Shown: piece by piece, positions 33,640 to 44,819 of the stretch
Numbering within the stretch: the stretch's first letter is position 1
Layout: each line of letters starts with the position of its first letter
DNA from: Chara braunii
Taxonomy: Eukaryota; Streptophyta; Charophyceae; Charales; Characeae
Reading direction: 5' to 3'
Assembly (NCBI GenBank): GCA_003427395.1
Contig: BFEA01000135.1
Span: 1,943,367 to 2,005,550 of the forward strand
DNA length: 62,184 bases
Made by a program: the position numbers and the translations under genes
Notes under the pieces: generated by a model
What the model saw: only the letters and a program-made list of their open reading frames with translations
Databases searched by the model: none
What the model was told of the DNA's origin: nothing

Positions 33640-34190
33640 GTAGTACCAGTAGAGAGGTATCAATACACTCTCAATAATTCTTCTTCAAGATAGTTAACGT
33701 GGGTTGTAAGAAGTATGAAAATCAAGAGACGTGAGTCTACATCCCATATGGTCTGCGTAAAGAAACGCAAAATAAGTATACAAGTACAAGTTAATGAATA
33801 TCGAGGTCGATGTCTTCGACGCCGCGTTTCGGCAAACGCCACGTTGCCTTCATCAACGGGTAACCATTCTTCCTCTCCCTTAGTCGCTATCTTCTCTCCA
33901 CTAACCATTCTTCCTCTCCCTTAGTCGCTATCTTCTCTCCACTAATCCCACTTTCGTCGTATTCATCACGAGTAATTTGGATTACTTGTGACTAAACCAA
34001 CATCAGTGTGAAATAGATCGACTAGAGTGTACTCAAAAATATTTAAGGAGTTCATGTAGTTCTCGAATTCCTTAAAAAACCACATACATTGTACCTATGA
34101 CCAAGAACCGGCTCCATAGTGGGCCCCAAATATACCAACTGATCAGACGTTCAAATTTCGTATCCTAGTAGTACCTATTGGTGGAACATA
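33640..34190. other. Gene-free stretch with a short duplication
   Basis: AACCATTCTTCCTCTCCCTT...CTATCTTCTCTCCACTAA occurs twice in tandem (33863 and 33904). Nothing else is recognised. Confidence 0.4.
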
Positions 34191-34191
34191 G

Positions 34192-35095
34192 TTAAATAAC
34201 GAATGCACCTCCATACCACGGATTGCGGTATCGAGTGCATCGGTGCCGTATGGGGACCCTCTCGACCGCTTCTCGGAGGATTTTGCAGGACTTGTTTTTT
34301 GCAAGAGCGTTTGCAGCTTCGACCGAGTGCGTCAGCAGTACCTCTTGCGAACCCCTATGCCAGGATAGAGGTTGCATGAGGAACAACTTACCTCTACCCA
34401 AAGGGTTATCATCAGCCTTAGGTAGCTCGAGTATAATCGCAGTGGTGGTCTAACCGATGACGTTTCTCGTCCGCTGTAGCATAGGGGGTAAGCATGGTCG
34501 AACGCCTTAATCAAAATTGCGCATGAGGTGACACTCCGGGGATTGATCTCTCAAGCGCTGCTCTTCGCCGATCAACTGGGACTGTTAATTTACCCACGCT
34601 ATAGTCCTCACCAAATAAAATAAAATCAAACTTTGTGCGTAAATGACGCCTAGTCTTTTATTCGCTTATACACATAACTTCGACGGTAAAGCACGTGGGC
34701 ATCGTGCGCGAGGCTCTAAATAAATAGCGAGGCGACACAACTTAATCATATCGATTAACCATGCATGAGTAAGCAAGCAGTCACAATGATGACGTACTAT
34801 ATGCTACCCATAACTGTGAAGTTCTCAATCATTTTTAGGGTCTTTTCAACACTCAAGTGTCGGCTGACACGCGTCTTGATAGGTTAATCTTATGACGCTA
34901 GACAGTCACAAATACGATTATGAGTCTTACCCTCTTCTTCATAATGATGAGAGGCGTGGTGATCGGGCTTCAACCCTTTGTGGTGGTCAAACGCCTCCGA
35001 TTTTGGGGACGGGGTTCCATCTTCGGAGGCCTGGAATAGGTTAAGGGGTTTGATTTTGCCAACCGCCACGGACCTACGTCCAATCATAAAAAATA
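34192..35095 (-). repeat. Family C repeat, copy 2 (full length, minus orientation)
   Basis: The reverse complement aligns along its length with 51515-52450. Shared blocks are GGTTGGACGT, TCAAACCCCTT, GCGTGTCARCCGACACTTGA, GGTA(G/C)CATATAGTA, CCTCGCGCACGA, TACCCCCTATGCTACA and GTAAGTTGT. It is about 0.9 kb, with no intact frame. It lies on the 5' side of the retroelement remnant, inverted relative to copy 1. Confidence 0.65.
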
Positions 35096-35099
35096 TAAA

Positions 35100-35680
35100 A
35101 AGCGAAATTAAAGAGGACCTTTTATTTTCTCTCAATTCAAAACTTAGTTAACCATTGTGTGTGGTCTAGGTTAGACTGTGCGAATATAAAGAATATAAAT
35201 ATAGTGGGGTCATTTAAATACGAAGCGGTCACTCTCACAATTATAATTCGACTTGCTTTCAAATATGTAAGTGATCGCAGACAAGTCAAATTTTAACTTC
35301 AAATTACAAAACATATTTGTAGTCACACGCAGATTTAACATCGACAGGCCACACACTACACGGGGTCAACTTTAACCACTTTCGACACTCACACCTCTTA
35401 CCTTATTCACACAAGCCCTAACCTTTACCGAACCTTCCAAAAGAAAAATACTCAGTCCTTTTGAAATGGTCATTAAACCAAATTTCATGTAAAAACTCAA
35501 AAAAATATTTCAACCTACACGGCCTAAAGTCTTAGATGGAGTTGCGAGAATGAGTTAGAGTTGAGTTGGAGAGAGAGAAATCAGTTTCAACTCACCATAA
35601 GATTAAGCCTATACGTATCTCTGATTGATATAAGAACCTATAAAAAATCATGGCAGCATCTTCCTTGTATAGGATGGATC
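35100..35680. other. AT-rich gene-free stretch
   Basis: No gene or repeat family is recognised. Confidence 0.35.
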
Positions 35681-35689
35681 ACCAAAGTC

Positions 35690-36310
35690 TTTTCTAATAA
35701 AAAAAAATCTAACTTCCTGAAATTATAAAAATTTTGGTATTACTCCCTCTAGAGAAAGTGTCTTTTCAAAATTTATAATAATCTAAATATGAAATTAAAC
35801 TATTATTTTGAATTTTGTAGAGTTGTTGACTTTTCTAACTCCTTGATTTACCCAAACACTGGGTATACTTCTTATAGAGAAACAGACTTTCCAGACTTGT
35901 ACTAAGTCAAATATGATTCGAAGACAGGGTGAATTTTGCAAAAGCAAAATCGAACTAAATAATATTTGCAAAAGAAAAATCGAACCAACTCTTTAGATTT
36001 GTAAAACTTTTGGCAACCCCTGCCTTTGTGAAAGTGTCTTTCCAAAATACATACAATTTTAAATATGAATTCAAAGAATAATTTTGGCATCACAAGTCAA
36101 CCTTTATCTTACTCCCCGATTTAGTAAAAAATTTGGCATTACTTCTCCTATAAAGGTAGGTTGCCAGATTTAAACTAAGTCAAATATATGACTAAGTTGA
36201 ATTTTGTAAAGACAAATTTGACTAACTCCTTAAATTTGTAGAAATTTCATAAGCACTTTTCCTAGGGAAAGTGTCTTTCAAAAATTTATAAAAAGTCAAG
36301 TATGAGGTCC
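35690..36310 (-). repeat. Hairpin tandem repeat family D, about five copies (minus)
   Basis: Units of ~90-150 bp read, on the minus strand, GGAAAG, a hairpin, GTAATGCC/GTGCTTATG, AAATTT and GGAGTTAG. The hairpins differ between units; the best is CACTTTTCC/GGGAAAGTG at 36254-36273. Plus-strand relatives lie at 49.80-50.11 kb. Confidence 0.6.
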
Positions 36311-37500
36311 AAATAACTGAACTTGAAAATACGAAGATTCAACTAACTCAAATGTCTCAAACACAAGACGAGCATCTAAACCTACCTATCAGAAGACAAC
36401 TCAAACGAAACTTACAATCAAACAGTCACATGCAACCAATGTGAGTCTCTCACCAAGATCTCTGGTCCTTCATAACACACACAAAAAAACGCAGCACCGA
36501 ATCATTTTTCTTAGAAACAACGTTCATCCTTTGATCGTGCGAGTCGGACGCATGCAATACCACCTTCCTCTCACATTCCCTCAGTTCATCCCTTAGTCTG
36601 ATTTCAAACCATAAAACAAAATTGAGTTTCATGCATGCATTTTTTCATTTTCGTATTGGATTATGAAAAAAATAAATGTAGGGATACAAACACATATAAC
36701 ATTTAGACTAGAGAGATGTACACATAAAGGTTAAGTGGACATATATATAGATAAAACTTGTTATTTGACAGTTCTCTGACTCCAAAACCTTGCTTAGGTT
36801 TCGATAGAGTTCCCTCAATCGGTGGGGCGAATCTTCTACAGAGGCACTGACACGGATTACGGGTTTCCAATCTTGTTTGCCGCCTTTCTCTCTGAACCAA
36901 TAAACTGAACTGAGGATAAGAAGGAAAGAAAAAAAGATATTAAGTCGTTCAAATCCAAGGGAGATGCACTCAAACTCACGTAAGAGGTCCTTGAAACCTT
37001 CAATCACCTGAGGTCCCCGCAATGGTGGCAAAAAACGCAATCGAGATGATCAAGCCACGACCGAAACGCAGAGTAATGGTGCTCTGATAGATCTCAAAGT
37101 CGCGATAATGACCCCCCTTTTGCACAGCCTAACCACTTCCTTAAGTCGCAATGTCGTTTCCCCTTACAAAAGTGTTGCCATGTAGGCCAGAAAGGTTGTG
37201 TTCAAATAGAGCACATCCCCTTGTGCTATATTCGAAACATAGATGAAATGCCGCATAATTCAATAAAAATTGTGTGCAGCGGCAAGGCAAAATAATGATG
37301 TTTAGTGACCCTTGAACCCCAAATAAACCATTTGTGTTGAAAATAATAGCACTACTCGCATTTTATGACCCGCTATGAGAACAACAATATTCTCAACATG
37401 AGCCCAAAGCAGTTGCAACTTCAAGGAAAGACCATAACATTTGAACTTCGAGCGATAGCAGTCTGTTCATGACTCAATAGCAGTTCCTCAGTCAAGCTAT
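36311..37500. other. Gene-free stretch
   Basis: Short minus-strand frames (36450-36632 and 36703-37040) show no recognisable domain. No RNA gene is seen. Confidence 0.35.
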
Positions 37501-37509
37501 CATGAATGA

Positions 37510-37545
37510 AAATGGATCTTCCACTAAAACATGGGAAGATACATT
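37510..37545 (+). repeat. Palindromic motif P, copy at 37.5 kb
   Basis: ATCTTCC (37516-37522) pairs with GGAAGAT (37534-37540). The loop keeps ACTAAAACAT. Confidence 0.65.
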
Positions 37546-37999
37546 ACCAAACTTCCCACACTGCTGCACTCACTCCCAAATAATAGGTACGTCCCTTTTC
37601 CCTCGTGCACATTCTCTTGCACCCCACTTATTGTTTGCAACGCTCAGTCACCATGTTGTTCACCCGCTTCTTGGTTGTGAACAAACCTTCCACTGAAACA
37701 TAGCCAGATGTAGGTGCCGACCATAGTTTCGTTGTACTCACCTTTCAACTATCAAGTGGTGTGATTCCTCTGCTATAACACAAAAAAATACATCCACTGT
37801 AATACTCGAAATTTCACACTGCTCTCTTGCTCACCCCCTGCTTTCTCTTCAGCGTTGGACCTGGTTATGACTTACGATCCGACAGATGGAGGGGAAAATC
37901 ATGTACATGGAGGAGAAAGTCACAAACACTTATGAAACGAACTCGATCACTGCGGACAAAAGACATAAAATGTTGTCCACCAAGATTCCTAAAATGAGG

Positions 38000-38032
38000 A
38001 CGGACCTTCCCCTAGATCTCGGGAAGGTGCAT
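38000..38032 (+). repeat. Palindromic motif P, copy with compensatory change
   Basis: ACCTTCCC (38004-38011) pairs with GGGAAGGT (38021-38028) around the loop CTAGATCTC. Compared with the 3.7-kb copy, both sides of one base pair have changed and pairing is preserved. Confidence 0.65.
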
Positions 38033-38511
38033 TACCACCGAAATGGAGAAGATGGTCGAAAAGAGGCACATTATCACCGACAACTTAGTAACAAAATCAG
38101 ATGGCAGGCCGCGACCACGAAGACGAACACGGGCTGGATCATCATGTTATGGACACCAAACACTAGAGGGCAGCCATTAGCACGAACATGATTCCCGATG
38201 ATGATGAAAAAAAAAGCAACGCCGAGATCATAACCAATAACCATGAGCAGCACCACGACTTTAATGGTCGGGGTGAAGGCAACGATCATAACCAAGCCTT
38301 TGAAGGAGATAACGAGGAAGTCGGCATTTGCAATTACGGATCACGCTCCACGATTCACTAAATATGCAAAATGAGAATGAATTTTCTGATAGAAGGTGGG
38401 AATACACGCCTTCATTTTGAAGCTCCTCCCGCTCTTCAACTTCGCCCACTCTATGCACCTGACCATACATTGGGGGGGGTACTCACAGGTAAGTCACTCC
38501 CCTCCTCTTTG

Positions 38512-38515
<4 letters not shown>

Positions 38516-38575
<60 letters not shown>

Positions 38576-38602
38576 CGCTCGCTCTCTCTCTCGCTCTCTT
38601 TC
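38516..38602. repeat. (CT)n microsatellite
   Basis: An almost pure CT repeat runs into CTCG interruptions. Serine/leucine-rich open frames on both strands are products of this repeat. Confidence 0.95.
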
Positions 38603-38909
38603 ATGCGCGCGCCGCTTCATGGTGGCTTTTTGCAAATGAGTGCGCTTGGCCGCTCTCACATTCATTCGAACCACGAATACCAAGTTGCGAGGAAGGAAAT
38701 CGGGTCGCGACTAAGAGTGATGAGCGGGAGTAGGATCACTGCCACGTTCATGGAGGGGCACCTTTATAATGACTATAAACACGAGCACCACGAACACAAT
38801 GACGTAGACGATCACCACGAGGAACAACTGCACTGTCAGATGGCAAATAGAGACAGCGAAATAGATGAAAAAGATTGTGATTAAAAGCCCTGCCCTGAAA
38901 CTGAGAATG

Positions 38910-38945
38910 AGAATTAATCTTCAGCTAGAGCATTGGAAGATACTT
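38910..38945 (+). repeat. Palindromic motif P, copy at 38.9 kb
   Basis: ATCTTC (38917-38922) pairs with GAAGAT (38936-38941). The loop contains GCTAGAGCAT. It is preceded by CTGAGAATGAGAATTA, as in other copies. Confidence 0.6.
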
Positions 38946-39890
38946 CATTGTTATTGTTGTGATAGTAAGGGAGACTTGCGGCGTGACCAGAATTGCCAGA
39001 ATCAAGAACGACTAGCGGGATTGCGGTGGGGCTGCTATAGCGGTTATGATGACGAGCACCCCCAGGATGTTGACCACAACGACCAGCACAACGATCTCAA
39101 GGGGCACACATTCACGAGTAGCAGCGATCATGATCGACACAAACGAGGAAAGGTGACCATGACCAAAACCACGGGCCTCACTTTATTATTTTTGAAATGT
39201 GCAAATGACAAATGAATTTTCCGCTATAACACAGAAAGATATATTTCCACCTCAAATCTCCTCTTTCCACACGTAACATCTCATCCTCATATTTATTTTT
39301 CTACTAACCTATCAATCGATCTAACATACTATTGAATTCTACCATCGTCAAAATGCATATTTCCCAACTTTGCTTGCCGATTTTTGCTAAAAAAACGAGT
39401 GAGGTATGTTTTTCCCACTCCACCATATTCACTCGCCTTTTCACCCTCATCCTCTTCTTCGACCTCGTCAAAAAAAAATTCACCCCCTTTTATCAGCAGT
39501 GCGACCGTAAGTAATCAACGGAGAAATAGGCCAGACCTGCTGACCGTCTGCTGCGTAACGCCTAAATAGCATTTTCCTACAAGTACACCTGGTTCGAGCC
39601 TACATTCGGAGTTGGCTAGACCTTTGATCGAGCAGAAAGCTCAAAGAAGCATCGCACCAATGCCGATACTTTTGAAATGAACCTGCCCCGGATTCGTGCC
39701 AGGAACGAGACTGCCTCCTGAAGTTTCAAATAGGTCGGTTATTACACACATCATCCCTACGTAGGATCCATGCTAATGTTTTCTATATCGTCTCACTTTT
39801 AATGGATGTCCTTAAGGACTAGGCATGTAAGTAACGGCCTTAAGATATCTTTGTCATGTTGGCTGACCCTTGATAATTAAAAGGTGGGGT

Positions 39891-39976
39891 GTTTCACTCA
39901 TCTGCTTCCAGTGGAGTTCGAACTTGGGTCTGTAATTCAACAGTTGAGGTGACTGCTAACTGAGATAGCCTTGTGA
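39891..39976 (-). repeat. tRNA-derived SINE fragment (copy 4)
   Basis: The minus strand reads GGCTATCTCAGTTAGCAG (box A) and AAGTTCGAACTCC (box B), then GGAAGCAGATGAG. The anticodon-arm text closely matches copy 3 (AACTGTTGAA, TACAGAC), so the copies share a source. Confidence 0.6.
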
Positions 39977-40307
39977 GTATGAACACCACCATTCTTGGGA
40001 CCGATCTCGGAACTGGTGCCCTGTCCCAAGAGAGGGACTTGAAAAATAAAATTGAAAAATGGAGGAACCTCAACTAGAGGGTAAGGGAAGGGACCTCCAA
40101 CACCTCCTTGGTCCCACCAATCTGGTTGGCGAGTGGGACCAGTAACAAAATCAAGGGGGATAATCCCGTCGGACCCCTTGGTTTTCTTCAAACTATTTCA
40201 TCGCTCCTCCGTCCCCAGTTGCTGGCCTTATTCCCTTAATTTGTTAGTTGAAAGTTCGACACCGTAACCGCCAGCGCTAGGCCTAAGGATTACACTAGCA
40301 GTCACGC

Positions 40308-40717
40308 TGTCGGGCGCATCAGCTCCCACCTTTTTGCAAAGCACGGGAGCCCTGCCGGCCATGTCACGCAGGAGTACAACGAAACAAAACTAAGAGACAA
40401 CTCAGGAACGATGCAAAATAATTTCACGAGCCGTCGAGACGGACGCGGTTGGATCGCTCCTTCGTCCCCTACGGCAGGATAGGTTTTCGCGGGGCACATC
40501 TTGCTTTCCCTGAGGGGTTGTCACCACCCTCAGGGGCTTATCCCTACCGAGCTACTGCGGTGAAGGAGCGATCCAACCACGTTCGTCTCGACGGCTCACG
40601 ATATTATTTTGCGTTGTTCCTGAGTTTTCTCTTAGTTTTGTTTCGTTTTACTCCTGCGTGACATGGCCGGGAGGGTTCCCGTGCTTTGCAAAAAGGCGAG
40701 AGCCGATGTGCTCGACA
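40308..40717. mobile_element. Foldback element with 156-bp terminal inverted repeats (family C relative)
   Basis: The arms 40308-40463 and 40562-40717 are inverse and align without gaps by eye, with roughly 20 differences. Both termini read TGTCG. The 98-bp centre contains a perfect CCCTGAGGG/CCCTCAGGG hairpin. ACGC occurs immediately outside both ends (40304-40307, 40718-40721), a candidate 4-bp target-site duplication. The right arm ends like the family C repeats (GCTCGACA). It has no coding capacity. Confidence 0.75.
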
Positions 40718-41285
40718 ACGCAACTCCACGTAAACGGGTGTTGTGCGGTGCGTCGCCGTACCGAGCCGTACCAAGGCCACACCATTGTCCACCGGTCAAA
40801 ACCATAACCGCCGAACGTCGACAATTGCTGCGCAAAAGACTTGGTTCCGGTTATAACCCTCGTGCACACCATCTATCGCACCAAGATTTCACCGTCGGTT
40901 CTTAAATGTATAGCAACCTTGTGTGTTTCACAGACCCGGTACCACTATGACTAAAGATAGTTATTTTAAAACACCATACTGGTGGTCAAACCTTTAACGT
41001 CGACCTCGTCAAAAGTCGCCTCTGCGCTAATGCGCATGTCACAGTCAAACATACCAACAATACATAAAAATTGTTTAATCATAACTTAATGAAACAAAAT
41101 TTGGCCGACAAATGTGTCGGCCGTGTAATATCAAAATAAGAAAGATCACGTGTACCTCAAAATTGTACGTCCGCACCTCTCTATTCTTCCTCTAAACACA
41201 CAGCTGGTCATAAGAAAAAAAATGGTTGCGCCTCGCGCAATGCACCCAACTTTCGCTCTCAATTTTCGAACCAATTTTTTTTTTT
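40718..41285. other. Gene-free stretch
   Basis: No gene is recognised. The flanking frame (to 40905) is open only as an extension of the foldback arm. Confidence 0.35.
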
Positions 41286-41739
41286 TGTCATTTGCAAAAA
41301 AAAGGGCGGATACCCTTGTAAGGGTATTCGCACTGGCAGCGTTCTCGTGCATGTATTTTCACATACACGCATAAACCAAGAGGAGAGTCTGGGGGACGGA
41401 CCGACATACGACATCAACGACGCTCGTTCGCTTGCGTTGTTCGCTTGGCTTGTGCCTGTGAGTGGATTTTTCACCATAATTCCTTCCTCCTTCTACCTTG
41501 AGCGGAGAAGGAGACAAAGTGATGGTCAATAACTCACCATGATTTCCTCTTCTATGGCAAAACATGTCAGAAAAATTCCCATGAGAAATTAAAGTTGAAA
41601 AAACATTCCATAAAAAAAAAAATCTTCATATTTATAAATTATCATTCTAGTGTTTGTCCAATTCTAAAATTTCCAATTTAATTTGATAAGTTCCCATCTA
41701 ATTATGAGTTTTCCCTTCCAACTACATCTATTTGTTCAA

Positions 41740-41912
41740 GATGGAATGAAAGTCTGAACGAGTTTATGAAATGTTTTAATTAGACTTTCATTCTGCTACA
41801 ACAAATATCGTCTAATTTAGATTGGATTAACCTATTTATGACTGAAAATCCTTACTTAGAATGGCAGTCCAATTAAAATATTTCATGAACTCATCCAGAC
41901 TTTCATTCCATC
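41740..41912. mobile_element. Small MITE with ~56-bp inverted repeats
   Basis: GATGGAATGAAAGTCTG starts the left arm (41740-41795) and is mirrored by the right arm (41857-41912). Both arms continue through ATGAAATRTTTTAATT. A further GATGGAATGAAA word at about 42010 suggests related debris nearby. Confidence 0.65.
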
Positions 41913-42349
41913 TCTAGCATGAAGTTCAAATAAGAAGGGATACCCCATTTTTGGAAGGAAAGTTTTCAAGTAAGACGAAAAAATTTTAAATTGGAATGAC
42001 ATTTTTTTAGATGGAATGAAAATTTAAAATTTAGAATGTAAGTTTACTCTAGAATGATTATTTAATTCTAGGAATTTTTTCTGTTGCTTAGGAGACCACC
42101 TTCCCTTCACGTGCTCAATCATCAATACCCATAATTTACCACTTTTACCAGCGTTGCGCTCCTATTGAGCGCTCCGCTACCGGTTTCTAGCCGTTGTCAC
42201 TTTTTTCATCCTAGCTGGAGCTTTTTACCCGACTTTGTTTTGTCATAATTTTTCCAGCCCCTAAAGGGTACTAACCTCATTGGCACTTCGATGTTGTTCC
42301 TGACTATACTCGGGCAAGGGAATTTGTTATTTCGTCCTCGACATGTTTG

Positions 42350-43750
42350 CCTTCGACAACAGCACGTTGGTGTGACCTAATCATTATTTGGTATTACTCT
42401 AAAAGGAAGCTTGACCCACCCCTCTCCTCCCAGCCTCCCACTCTGTACCTTGCCACCCCTCCCCTCCACATTCACTTGTCCTCTCCCTTTTGTCCTCTTC
42501 TGTGTATACTATGTCGCTCTCCTCGTCGATACTCATTGCACCTAACCTGTCTTCGGCCCATGTAAATCCCCCACTGGCTCACCAATCCAACCCAGCCATG
42601 CTTACTGTCTTGGGAAGTAACCCTAACCATTGAGGCGAGTCCCTAAAATCAAACCAACACTACGCAACACACCCACTAATCTCGTCTCCCATCTTCTCAA
42701 CACCCTACTATCCCAGACTCTCCACACCTCCCGACTTTTTGGACGTTTCTCACGCCCCCCATTCCGACAACACGCACTTAGGTAATCCTTTATCCTCACT
42801 CCCATCATACATCTCCCCTTCTTACGTTGACCAGAGTTGTATTCTAAATTGCATCACCCAACTTTCCTTCGACGTCTATCCACCCCTTCCCCTTGCACCC
42901 CTTCTGTCCCTTCACTTTTACATCTCCCCACTCTTCCCCGCCTAGTTTTGTAGCCCGTTCCGATACTTCCGTTGTTCCCTGTTTTTCAACCAAACCGCCA
43001 GCCATATATGGCCCACCCACTTTGTTTCTCGCACTCCATCCAGAGCCTAGTTTCAACCTACGAGCTCTTCCTATTCGTCGACCCCAGTCCCGTCCCAGGT
43101 CGTTATCCCAACCCATTACTCGACCTTTTCTTCCCTTTCCTCCGTATCCCCCCCCACATCCCTCCACATTCATTTGCACTCCTCTCCCTCTCGACCTCCG
43201 AACTTTTTACTTAGTCTGCCCCCCGTACATTCCCACCTTGACCACTTCCCACCGTCCACACTTGCGTCCTTGTACACTATTACCTTTCCTCTACATAACC
43301 CGCCACTCCTCCCATACTTCCTTTGGCACCGAACCTTGTCTGCGTACTCGTCCACAAACCCCCCCACCCCGAACCTCATGACACCCTCCTCCTTGCTCCC
43401 CACGTAATCCACTTCGTAGGCTCTCTCTCTTTCACCATGCTCGCACCACCATTTTAATATACAGCCCCCGTCCTCTCACCACGCCTTCTTTAGCGCCCTC
43501 CACCTCAGCACCATTCATCTATCGTCCACACCATTTTTCTTTTCTTTTTTTCCTTCACACTCCAATCCGTCACTACCACTCCCCACCCGTACATACTCGC
43601 TTAGTGTCTAATTAACTCTCTCTCCCTCACCCATTTCTATAGCTCTCCCTCCCTACTCCGACACAGTCATATCACCCAACGCCTACCTCGCTTCCTTTAA
43701 TTTTTCCTTCCCTTCTTTTCCTTTCGCCGCTACTTCTCCCCACTCATACA
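42350..43750. other. Pyrimidine-rich domain
   Basis: For ~1.4 kb the plus strand is dominated by C and T. The proline/serine-rich open frames (for example 42893-43381) are products of this skew, with no domain or methionine-anchored homology. Confidence 0.5.
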
Positions 43751-43836
43751 CGTTTCACCCTACAGGGCGTACACCTATCACGCTGTCGGCGCGAATACCC
43801 TTGCAAGGGTATCCGCCCTGGTTTTTGCAAGTGACA

Positions 43837-44680
43837 GCGGGGCCAAGGGTCCAGGCCTGTGTGTTCAAACAGTTACCTATGTATGGACCAAGGTTGTCTA
43901 AGTAGGTAGGATGAGTGGGCGCGCAGTTTCAAGGCGCGCGTGTGATTTTGCCCCTTTGATCGTAGTGTTGACGCAGGCGTCCGACTTGACGTCACACTCT
44001 TGACTAGGCCAGGGATTAATGGACTGACCCTCGTTTACTACGCTGACCGGCGGCAGGGCTGATATGTGGGATGGTACGCGGGCAGCCGTGGCACGATCAG
44101 GGAGGCCAGCGTGATTATCTGGTAGCCGCGCGCCCAGTAATAGGTGGGGGTAAGGCCTACGACGTCCTCCTCAGCCCTAAGTACTGGACTGCCTCACTTC
44201 AGTACCATTTCATATGGGATCCACCGCCTGCTGATGCCAGGCTGGGGCTTAGCCCTATAGGTTAGTATGACATCGGGTTGCAGATACGAAGGTTCGGGGT
44301 TCGAGGCCAGCAGGCAGCGACGCGGGAGCAACGGAGCAGCGGAGCGACGAGGCGAGGGCCAAGGGGTAGAGGGCCGCCAGGGCTATCCCCCTCAGCTTTT
44401 GCGATAAGGGGTGGCGGGCCCGACCCATGGGACTGGCGAAGGGCCAGTGGTTTACTCCGAGGAAAAGTTGGATTTTCTCTTACGTCCGTTTATTTCTGAT
44501 TTTTTTAATTATTTTTTTTATTTTACTTGTTTTCGTGAGGCAGTGCTGGGGCCTTGCCCCTACCTTTTGGTTTAAGGTGAGGGCCTTTGTGGCCTGTTCG
44601 ATCCAAGCGAAAGACATTGCCTGACGGGGACGACGCTATTGTGGGTGCGCCGCTCGCCGTTCATGGTCTGCCGTGAAGAG
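43837..44680. other. GC-richer stretch without a gene
   Basis: It contains the tRNA-like sequence at 44253-44322. No protein domain is recognised. Confidence 0.4.
44253..44322 (+). repeat. tRNA-like sequence (Cys-like anticodon), probable SINE head
   Basis: The plus strand has a D-arm-like TAGGTTAGTATGAC, an anticodon-arm-like GGGTTGCAGATACG with GCA in the loop, and a perfect box B (GGGGTTCGAGGCC). Acceptor pairing is not convincing, so I call it tRNA-derived and not a functional gene. It is not obviously part of the other SINE family. Confidence 0.35.
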
Positions 44681-44819
44681 GGTTGAGTGTGGGCATGCCC
44701 ACCGGGATGCGAAAGATAGTGACCCATGTCTGGGCAGGGGCACCGGTGGGAGGCTGCCGCAGTTTTGGCTGTGCGGCAGGGTTGTCCCAGCAACTGTTCC
44801 CATGGGACAAGTTTTACTT

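Larger units (their letters stand above)
37546..39890. other. Region with scattered motif P copies and GAY/CAY-rich DNA
   Basis: Besides the microsatellite and motif P copies, short CAC/GAC/AAC-rich stretches (about 38760-38870 and 39045-39135) give acidic/histidine-rich frames. I do not consider them genes. Confidence 0.4.
41286..43836. mobile_element. ~2.55-kb element bounded by 57-bp inverted repeats
   Basis: 41286-41342 and 43780-43836 are inverse with about 50 of 57 bases matching. Both begin TGTCAYTTGCAAAAA and contain the palindrome ATACCCTTGCAAGGGTAT (centre GT in the left copy). The interior holds a small MITE and a strongly pyrimidine-rich section, with no transposase frame. No target-site duplication is visible, so the outer boundaries are uncertain. 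Confidence 0.55.

Noticed and set aside
38371-38884. Ser/Leu-rich proteins of 120 and 162 residues
   Set aside because: They are translations of the (CT)n microsatellite and its flanks.
42893-43381. Proline-rich 162-residue protein
   Set aside because: It lies in a pyrimidine-rich domain where several frames are open. There is no domain and composition alone explains it.
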